Assembly: GCA_949987705.1 (NCBI GenBank)
Contig: OX465282.1
Coordinates: forward strand, 63,671,922-63,735,921
DNA length: 64,000 nucleotides
Origin: Thereva unica
Lineage: Eukaryota; Arthropoda; Insecta; Diptera; Therevidae
Direction of reading: 5' to 3'
Shown: in pieces, positions 56,400 through 64,000 of the stretch
How the letters are laid out: each line of letters opens with the position of its first letter
How positions within the stretch are numbered: position 1 is the first letter of the stretch
Translations under genes and position numbers: made by a program
Notes under the pieces: generated by a model
What the model saw: only the letters and a program-made list of their open reading frames with translations
What the model was told of the DNA's origin: nothing
Database searches by the model: none

Positions 56400-56765
56400 C
56401 TAATAAAAGCTTGTTTTGGGAAATTTTTCTTTACGGTTTTTTTGATTTTCCACTATTTAATCTCATGCACCATTTTTTGATGGCCGTCTTAATTCATTCA
56501 AAATGCGGTCATATCTTACTGAGACAGCTAATTGTATTCTACTTGTCACAATCCTTCATTTTATACCCATATCGAGGGGCTGTACAGAAAAGAGTAATCC
56601 GCCATTTTGTGGTGTCCGCCGTATTGAATTTAAAATGACGTCACATATGTAGCTTACTGTATTCTACGCATCATACTCTTTCAAATTGATAGCCATGTCG
56701 GGGTTTGTACAGAAATAGGTAGCCCGCCATTTTATGGTGGCCGCCATATTGGATGTACATTAAAA
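56400..56765 (+). repeat. GCCGCCAT repeat, copy 5
   Basis: Units near 56540 and 56675 (TTTTATACCCATATCGAGGG; CGCCATTTTG) followed by GGTGGCCGCCATATTGGA near 56740. It ends just before the host-gene promoter region. Confidence 0.7.
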
Positions 56766-56859
56766 TTGAGTATACTATTCGGTATTATCTTCACAACTAA
56801 TTGGGTGTGCATGGAGTATGGTCGGCTATCGGGAAATGATAGAATAATCGATCGCAAAA

Positions 56860-56866
56860 TATAAAG
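56860..56866 (+). promoter_or_regulatory. Candidate TATA box for the secreted-protein gene
   Basis: TATAAAG lies 139 bp upstream of the start codon. A polypyrimidine-AG (TTTTTATTTCAG) directly before AAAACATGAAAG could alternatively be a splice acceptor, placing the true promoter further upstream. Confidence 0.35.
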
Positions 56867-57004
56867 CTTGTAAAAGGAAAGAAGATGATAGTAATAAAGA
56901 AGAGTATGACATTGTGATTCTTACATTATTTGATCAACACTTCTTAATTAATAAAAACCAATTCCACTCTAACATATCACATTTTTCTTTTTATTTCAGA
57001 AAAC

Positions 57005-57349
57005 ATGAAAGTAATCCTTACACTTCTGGCTCTAGTTTCCATTGCATATGGCCAACTTTACTTCCATTCTCCCATTCCAATTGTTTACCAGCAACAGTCC
57101 CAAATACAAGTTCCACAACAAGTACCAGTTGCCCATAGAGCGGTAATAGAAAACGCTTTGCGTGAAGCACAATTGCCGCAAGAGTACATGAACAAGTTCT
57201 ACAAGGATCCCCGGATAGCGGCTGCCCTTGCTAAGGAATCCTGGTTTACCCAACATGAAATGCCTGTTTTAGATCGGGAGGCTGAAAAGATCCCTAGAGA
57301 GAATATTTTCAAATTGTTCAAGAATGCTGGATGGATCAAGAGAAAGTGA
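57005..57349 (+). CDS. Small secreted insect protein, 114 residues
   Basis: Intact frame from ATG 57005 to the stop at 57347-57349. Residues 1-16 (MKVILTLLALVSIAYG) form a clear signal peptide with likely cleavage before QLYF. A Pro/Gln/Val-rich stretch follows (residues about 21-43, IPIVYQQQSQIQVPQQVPV). The C-terminal part is charged, with PQEYMNKFYKDPRIAAAL, KESWFTQHE, DREAEKIPRENIF and a basic end. I have an impression of similar short secreted proteins in insects but cannot name a family. Codon use and layout look like a host gene rather than a transposon. A possible splice acceptor lies just before the ATG (57000), so a 5' UTR exon may exist upstream. Confidence 0.82.
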   Translation: MKVILTLLALVSIAYGQLYFHSPIPIVYQQQSQIQVPQQVPVAHRAVIENALREAQLPQEYMNKFYKDPRIAAALAKESWFTQHEMPVLDREAEKIPRENIFKLFKNAGWIKRK

Positions 57350-57417
57350 ATAGTATTTGTTTTTAGGATTTCTTTATTACTAATTTTAGTATTTATTTTC
57401 CGTTTGTAAATTGTAAA

Positions 57418-57423
57418 AATAAA
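57418..57423 (+). terminator. Polyadenylation signal AATAAA of the secreted-protein gene
   Basis: AATAAA occurs 69 bp after the stop codon of 57005-57349, followed by T-rich and GTTGTG sequence. Confidence 0.65.
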
Positions 57424-59494
57424 ATATTTTTTTAAATACTGTTAAAGTTGTGCTTTTAATACTTTTAACATTTATTTCTAAGTGAATAGTATTGACCGAT
57501 CTTAATGAAATTTTAACCAAGTGCTACTGACATTATCAGAAAAAACTTAGGCTATTCTATTACTTCCTAAAGCCACTCCTAGAAGGCGCTGTAAAGCGTC
57601 ATTGAGAAGGGTCTCTGCAAACCCCTCTACTAGTTCGTCTGTCCCCGCCCCTCACTCGCAATGGGCTCAGACTATACCCCAGAAGCGGATGCGGCATCAA
57701 CTTCTTCTGCTAATATCATTGAACCAGGCACAGGGGATGCTGAATCTTCGGTAACCTGCGTCAATTTGATAACGGTACCCAGACCGCGAAATATTTTCAT
57801 TTCGCATTTCTTCCCTGAAACTACGTGCGAGGCAATTAAAGAATACCCTGCAGGAAGATCAGCAATGTTTCCAAACCGGTTGCGTCTTTCGTCCTGACTG
57901 CTGCTTGTGTCTTTCGCCCAATACCGCTGAAAAGCTTTTAGACCTCACGTTCTGGCCACCTGGTGCCTTTTCATAGTGTTTTGTTCCCGCATGCGTGTGC
58001 AGCGTATTCCTGACACTCGACAGGTTTCAAAAAACTTAAGAGGCTTTCACTCTATTACCAAAACGGGAGGGGAATCAGATCCAACCCCCAAGATGTGTTT
58101 CTGTCGACTTCTGCCAGAGATTTCGATATAATCGCTTTTACAGAAACATGGTTACACAGTGGAATTCTTAATGCCGAATTTTTTGATACCTTCTTCCTAG
58201 TTTTTCGGAGGTGTAGATATATTGATTCGGAGGCTCGTGGGCGTAGTGTACTACTTGCCTTCTCAACTGTTGGTTAATAACGCTTCCTAATTTTTCTAAC
58301 TCTTTGGACAACCTCGCTCTTAAAGTCTTGCTTGTCCATAACAACTTATTTTTAATTTGCTATTACATTCCACCAAATATGTTCAACACTCTTGACAACA
58401 GAGGTCAAAACCTCTATGATATTCTAATCTCTTGCACAAATCATGTCCAAGATATGATGGATTTCAAAGACGAACTCCTACTTGTAGGCGATTTTTACTT
58501 ACCCAATGTTAAATAGGTATCTTGAGATGATGACGATAACTACCTTTCTAAAAACAACCTTAACTCTAGGGAATCAACCTTAACTCTAGGGAAGCCTAGA
58601 TCTTGTATTCTTTTCCGACTCAGACAACATGAATATTGAGCCTAGCTCAATTGTCTTGTCGTCTGTCGATGATTATTATCACTCTCCTCTCCTACTGAGC
58701 TATTGCTCTGCTTTTAACAATAAGCTAATCCCAGGGGAGCCAACATTTACCTTTAACTTTGAAAAAGCAACCTCGAAAAATTCTCAACCACGCTCACATC
58801 GGTCTATTTCAATTTGTTGCTCTCATCTAATGATTTGGATGTTAATGTAGCAAGATTTTACTCCGTCCTGTCTGAAGCTTCCGCATCCTGTGTACCTATT
58901 GAGCTGTTAAAGTCGTCCAGATCATCCCCACCGTGGTACAACAATGAGTTGAGAAGTACCAAAAACTTGAAGAATAAACTCTGGAAAACCTACCTGAAGA
59001 AGAGAGACTGCGAGTTTCTATGCATTTCTCTACTGGTATGACCCATTTCATGCCCTCCCCGAAGCCCTCTATAAAGAGTATCTCAGGAACATGGATGGTA
59101 AAGTGTATGGTGATCCTAGGGTATTCTTTCAATTTATCAACCCTAAGAAAAAGTTGATAACTACCCTTACACCATTCAATACGAGAACTCTCTTAGCTCT
59201 AATTCATCCGAGATTTGTGACAAGTTTGCATCATTCTTTCTTAAATCTTTCTCGTCCCCTGTCTTCCAACCAGATGAAGACAATTCTCGACATTCTCAAT
59301 GCAATCCAAACGGCTCAAAACTTATCCCTGTGTATAACCAAAGGAGATATTTCGAAACATATCAATGAACTTCCACAACATTTTTCGTCCGGCCCTGATG
59401 GAGTCCTTCCTGCTGTTCTAAAATCCTGTGCAGAGGCCCTTCTGTCGCCTCTGCTATGTTAACTTCAAAAATCCCTAATTATAGGGCGCTTCAA

Positions 59495-59741
59495 CAAGGG
59501 CGTACCCATGGGAGGAGTTTGGGGGTTCAGCCCGCAGTAGATTTCGAAGCGGAAATTTAAAAATAAATAAGAGTATGTCTTACTCATATGTGCGCAATGT
59601 TTATTTGTGTGTAATTTTTATTTCTCCACGTGCGCGAAGAAGGAAAAATATCTGGATGAGGGAGAGTAAGGACAGGTCTCATTTACAACAGATCATTATT
59701 ATTTACAAACCCCCCGAAGCAAAATGCTGGCTACATCCTTG
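59495..59741. mobile_element. 247-bp hAT-type MITE, relative of hAT element 2
   Basis: Ends CAAGGGCGTACCCATGGG and CAAGGATGTAGCCAGC (right read inward) with internal TTTCGAAGCGGAAATTT, CATATGTGCGCAATGTTTAT and GGTCTCATTTACA shared with 22008-23185. It splits the RT frame of the surrounding LINE. The flanks no longer show a clean 8-bp duplication. Confidence 0.75.
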
Positions 59742-59935
59742 TTCCCAACCTAATGGAAGAACTCTTTTATAATACCTGTCCATGAAAAAGGTTGTAAGAA
59801 AACGAAATAGCTAATTATAAACCAATTGCGAAGTTATCGTCTACATATATGTACCAAAACTCTTCGAATCTATTATTTATTCTGCTATCGACCCTATGTG
59901 CAACAGACTTATCTCCTCAAACCAACATATAGTGC

Positions 59936-60310
59936 GTTTCCATGACAGCTTGAAGCTTACTTGAAGCGTACTTCAAAATGTACAAATGTAAACGCAAGCA
60001 GCTCGACTGGAGTCGATCAAAAAGATTTTTGTGATCGGCTCGAGTGCTTGTCATGTAAACCGAGCTTGAAAGCTTGAGTGCTCGAAATTGCGTAAGGCAG
60101 GCTTGTAAATGTATCTAAAGGGAATTTGTGGGAATATGAGGAGACAAAAATTTGAATGAAGAAATAAAAGCACGATAAAAGGAAGAAATATAATAGTAAC
60201 TTCAAATGACAGCTACAGAACTCAAGCTCATTTCAAGCTAATATGCCGCTTCAAGTAGGCAAAGCATATACACGCTCGAGTTCTTGAGATTTTCAAGCTG
60301 TCATGGAAAC
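59936..60310. mobile_element. 375-bp MITE, GTTTCCATGACAGCTTGAA ends
   Basis: Perfect 18-bp inverted ends GTTTCCATGACAGCTTGA. Flanks ATAGTGC and ATAGTAT are an imperfect 5-7 bp duplication. Internal repeats of AGCTTGAA / TTCAAGC and CTCGAGT are abundant. It interrupts the LINE between its RT motifs. Confidence 0.7.
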
Positions 60311-60960
60311 ATAGTATAATAGATTTCTTGCAGCTCGTTCCATTACTACTAATTTACTAAAGTTCTCTTCACACACATTTCGAGGCTTTGTCGCTGGCTG
60401 CCAAACTGACTATGTTTACACAGATATCAGTAAGACTTTCGACAAGCTCTCTCACTCTATTATAGTGCTTAACTAAAGAAATTAGGCTTTCCGCATTCCC
60501 TTGTGATATGGTTCCAGTCGTACTTAGCCGACAGAACCTACCAGGTTCTATTCCGCGGAGTCAAATCTAAAAACATCGAAGGGTCCTCTGGTGTCTCGCA
60601 AGGTCATCTTGGCCCTTTCCTTTTTATTTTATCAATTCACGATATTGTTACCCTACTAAGGCACTGCAAAATCCTTATTTACGCGGATGACATCAAACTG
60701 TATCGCCAGTCCTAAACACCTTCTATTCTTGGTATTCCAACAACAACCTGGTGCTTAATATTAGTAAATGTGAGATCATGACTTTCTGAAGGAAACTGGT
60801 GTTATAACTTATGCCTATACTTTTCTCGACAACAAGGTCTCCCGCGCCATCTTGTACTCGATCTAGGGGTTAGATTAGGAAGTACCCACCCACAATAATT
60901 ATATCTCCTCCAAGGGCAATTCAGTCCTGGGATTTATCAAAAGCTAACCCCCTCATCACT

Positions 60961-61336
60961 AAACACTTGTACGTATCTTACGTTTATCTTATTTAGAGTG
61001 AATAAATACAACCTGAGACGTGAGAGGACTCTTCTTAATGGGGCGTGACTCACTGCGTGCCCCACTCCCTTTTTGTTTTTGCTCGCTTCTCTGTTTGCAC
61101 CCACTGAACAGTGGTAAATGTTTCTCAGGCCAGCTGAGAAGTGCACTTTTGTGCTAGAAGAGTAACTATATTATTAAATGTGGGATTTATATACAATGGA
61201 TAAGAATTAAAGAAACCCTCCCCCTTTGCATTTTTAGGTATAAGTCTAGGATTCTGCAATACGAGAAGAGGCTGACCCGGGTAACAAAACAGAACCCCAG
61301 CGGAACTCTACCGGACATTTTTTCCCCTCCGAGTAC
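60961..61336. other. No gene recognised
   Basis: Sequence after the last LINE coding motif. It may be LINE 3' sequence, but no tail was identified. Confidence 0.35.
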
Positions 61337-61825
61337 TGAAACATGCAGAACACCAGCGGAACATTTTAAGTACTGAACGAATTGAAACTGTACTGAAAGA
61401 GTTTTTGATTCAGTTTTTGAGTCAGTATTGAGTTTTGGAACTCAAACAGTACTGTTTAGATTTCAGTAATAAGTACTTAAATTTTGCTGATTATAAGCAC
61501 CTATAGAGTACTGAAGTTCGATTCTTATACATTTAATCAAAATAAAAAAAAAAATTTTTTATTTACATCTAACACGAATTCCCCTTTTCTTTGATTCATA
61601 TAAACTCATGCATACATGTACATATGTTTTATTCCTGCAAGACTACCAATTAACTTTTATTTTGTTATTATTATTTAATATAAATCGTTATACCTTTGAG
61701 ATTTGAACCCGGGTAACTAGAGTTGAAAGGCAGTCATCCTATCCATTACACCATTCGTCGTGTCATTGAGAGTAGGAAAAATGTTGCTTTTCTTCAATCT
61801 ACAGTGTGATCAGTACTGAAGCAGT
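61337..61825. repeat. AGTACTGA motif cluster upstream of the transposase-like gene
   Basis: AGTACTGA or CAGTACTG-type motifs recur at about 61340, 61374, 61390, 61450, 61516 and 61812. The motif core is itself palindromic (AGTACT). Clusters like this are typical of subterminal regions of CACTA-type elements, so it may be the 5' end of the element whose transposase starts at 61912. The terminal repeat itself was not located. Confidence 0.5.
61690..61761 (-). tRNA. tRNA-Glu-like pseudogene or SINE head
   Basis: On the minus strand the 72 bases show an A box (TGGTGTAATGG, 61753-61743), GGATGACTGCCTTTCAAC resembling the tRNA-Glu(TTC) anticodon region, and a B box (GGGTTCAAATC, 61710-61700). The acceptor stem does not pair and the anticodon stem is broken, so a functional tRNA is unlikely. 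About 150 bp of AT-rich sequence ending in a T/A run (61540-61560) follows, as expected of a tRNA-derived SINE. Confidence 0.55.
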
Positions 61826-61911
61826 GCTGATATTAACTTGACACAAAAGTGACATATTCCTAAGAAGTTGACATTAAGGTATTTGAGAGATTTCTAGTTT
61901 TAAATATAAAA

Positions 61912-64000
61912 ATGCCAAGAGCTTACAAATTTACAAAGAACTTAAATGTGTCATTTAAAAACCAAAACAGAAGTAACAAAAACAATACGGATCACACTTA
62001 TTGTGTTCCTACAGGGTGTCAATATAAGATGCCTCCGACTATTTTGGCAAATAAGGATTATTTTCAAGGTAAAAGAGTTTTTCTTAATATGCATTTAATA
62101 ACAAAACATATCGATTATTTGCTTCCTTTTAGATAATGATAATAATGAAGATGAACATGAAGTCACAGAAGAAATTGTTCCAGTTGAGGAAAATGCAATC
62201 TTTCTCGAGGAGGCGTTTGAAGAAAATTCAGAAGAACATTTACTTTCATGTGAAAATAACCAAGCCACAGAAACACTATTAACAAAACTAAAATTATGGG
62301 CTACATCATGCAATATTAAACATGTGCATTTGAATTGGTTGCTAAAGTTGCTTGTGGAGGAAGGTTGCCTTCATGGTAGTACAGATGCAAGAACCTTGCT
62401 ATGTACACCTAAATTAAGTGAAGCAAAATATATTCAGCCTTTAGATAATGGGCAATACCTTCACTTTGGGGTGGAATCATCGCTAAAATCCATATTAGAT
62501 TGTTTAAATGTGAGTGAAATAACTTTATACTTATCATTTAATGTTGATGGCACACCCACGTCAATGAGCGGGGGACATAATTTTTGGCTTATATTAGGAT
62601 GTGTAAATAATTTGAAAAACAAGGTATTTGTAGTTGGAATTTTTGAATCCTGTGGAAAGCCTGATGACTACAACAACTTTTTAAAACAGTTTGTTAATGA
62701 GCTGGAAAACTTAATGGAAAATGGACTAACACATAAATTTAAATCATACATTAAAAAAATTCATTCTTTTGTATGCGATGCGCCTGCAATGGCAGCAATC
62801 AAACAAGTAAAGTCTCATGGAGGTTATTTTTCTTGCCAAAAGTGCTTCACTAAAGGCAGCAGATTGATCACAAAGACAGGAAATAAAGTAGTTTATCCTG
62901 AATTAAATGCGCCACTACGTAGCGACGAGAACTTTAGAAAAAGAATAAATTTCGTTGGAGAAATTGACGAAGGCCATCATAAAATTTCTCGTTCTATTCT
63001 TGAACGTCTTCCTATTGATATGGTGGATCATTTTTCTTTAGACAAGATGCACCTTGTTGACGAAGGCGTTTGCAAAAAACTAATTCAAATATGGATTGGA
63101 AAACCCAGTAAGCAAAAACTACAAAGTAGTCAGCTTCTAAAAATAAATGAACACTTAAAAGTATGCTCTAAGTATTCATGTTCAGAATTTCAAAGAAATG
63201 TAAGGACTCTTAAATTTTCCTCATTTTTCAAAGCGCATGAATTTAGGATTTTTCTTTTATATACCGGCCCTGCAGTACTCAAAGGGGTAATAAGTTCTTC
63301 TGCATACAAACACTTTCTATGCCTAAGTTTAGCAATAAGGATTCTAACTTCACCAGTTTACTATCGTATCTATAACGAATATGCAGAAGACTTACTTAAG
63401 TATTTCGTTAAACATTTTCCAAGAGTTTATGGCCTATGTAATACCACTTACAACGTACACGGTCTCATTCATTTAGCAAAAGATGCGTATAAGTTAGGTC
63501 CACTTGACGAAAATTCTTGCTATAAATTTGAAGCCTATATAAAAATCATTAAGTCGTTCTTACGTTCTTCTTATAGACCCCTTGAGCAATGTTTCAACAG
63601 AATTTCAGAAATAAATTCCATACGTAATCAAGATGTTCCTGTGCTGTCTATAAAAGAACCTTTACTTAATAAAAGAATCGCTGGATCGAACATTTTTAAG
63701 ATCTGCAAATTTTCGGATTATATAATAAGAGCAAATACCCTGAATGATAATTGTCTTATGTTGCGCCAAAATCATATGATTATACGAGTAAAATATTTTG
63801 AGAAAGACGTCGAATCCGTGTATATTTATGGACAAAAATTTAGCAACACGAAAAGCATACATAGTGAACCCGAAGATTTAAACAACTTCTTTATGTTACT
63901 AGGACAATTTGAAGAAGATGTGGTGAAATTCAGAATGAACAATTTGCAATATGACATTCTATGTAAAATGTTTTGCATGCCACACAAGAATAATATATAC
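61912..64000 (+). CDS. CACTA-like transposase-family protein, 3' end outside window
   Basis: Exon 1 61912-62068, a 64-bp intron (62069-62132, AAG|GTAAAA and CTTTTAG), then an exon open without a stop from 62133 to the window end: at least 675 residues. Visible motifs: an acidic stretch after the junction; LYLSFNVDGTPTSMSG with Asp about 191; KIHSFVCDAPAMAAIKQVKS with Asp about 268; FSCQKC (Cys about 287 and 290); IDMVDHFSLDKMHLVDEGV; NVHGLIHLAKDAYKLGPLD and YKFEAYIKIIKS with Glu about 519. The order NVDG, CDAPA, CxxC, DxMHLVxxGV, HxLxHL and FE is that of a transposon-derived family found widely in insects and related by these motifs to Transposase_21/CACTA DDE enzymes. No frameshift is seen, so the gene could be intact. 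Family assignment is by motif memory only. Confidence 0.75.

Larger units (their letters stand above)
57661..60960 (+). pseudogene. Degraded non-LTR retrotransposon (Jockey-group), different family
   Basis: ORF1 remnant at 57661-58000 includes PRPRNIFISHFF and, in a shifted frame, TFWPPGAFS, the usual end of Jockey ORF1. Endonuclease pieces follow: FDIIAFTETWLHSGI (58110-58160) and LLLVGDFYLPNVK (58480-58515). RT pieces: YGDPRVFFQFINPKKK (59105-59150), SSGPDGVLPAVLKSCAEALL (59385-59450), VYTDISKTFDKLSHSI (60415-60465) and IYADDIKLYRQS (60675-60712) with the catalytic YADD. Many frameshifts and stops. It is cut by MITEs at 59495-59741 and 59936-60310. Confidence 0.82.

Noticed and set aside
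61690..61761. Functional tRNA gene
   Set aside because: The acceptor stem does not pair and the anticodon stem is broken; only the promoter boxes persist.

Overview
This window looks like a stretch of an insect nuclear genome: AT-rich, very rich in transposable elements, with short introns (46-64 bp) wherever splicing can be followed, and with MADF-BESS and Myb/SANT accessory proteins typical of arthropod PIF/Harbinger elements. I found one convincing host gene, a small secreted protein at 57005-57349. Nearly everything else recognisable is mobile-element sequence, mostly nested. The species cannot be named from the sequence.

Layout. 0-8.8 kb: a SINE-like unit, dispersed repeats, a TTAA-flanked element (4433-5676) and a LINE fragment split by a 1.1 kb long-TIR element (6091-7199). 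8.8-13.1 kb: a nest of TA element > hAT > dispersed repeat > PIF/Harbinger. That Harbinger carries a DDE transposase intact once two short introns are removed (9569-10854) and a convergent four-exon Myb-like gene broken by a 10-bp insertion. 13-19 kb: MITEs and a 5'-truncated LINE. 19-27 kb: one old LINE on the minus strand, split by three hAT elements and a Harbinger derivative, with a fourth hAT inside one of the hATs; the target duplications are exact. 27-34 kb: Helitron and LINE fragments, then a Tc1/mariner element whose transposase is cut by a MITE and whose flank holds three nested copies of one 449-bp MITE plus a fourth element.

34-37.6 kb: a zinc-finger, CACTA-like transposase gene with two frameshifts, followed by a minisatellite. 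37.8-41 kb: Helitron and LINE remnants and MITEs. 41-44.6 kb: a second Harbinger inside a dispersed tandem repeat; its MADF-BESS gene and its transposase lie on opposite strands, each with an exon inside the other's intron. 44.6-50.6 kb: mostly unrecognised sequence that includes the GC-richest stretch. 50.6-57 kb: a MITE, Helitron helicase, more repeats. 57-61 kb: the host gene, then a degraded LINE cut by two MITEs. 61.9-64 kb: a gene with one intron and a long open frame, apparently a CACTA-like transposase, running off the window.

Most element calls rest on terminal inverted repeats plus target-site duplications (TSDs) read directly from the sequence. Superfamily names come from TSD length, terminal motifs and protein motifs, and are inferences unless a protein is present.
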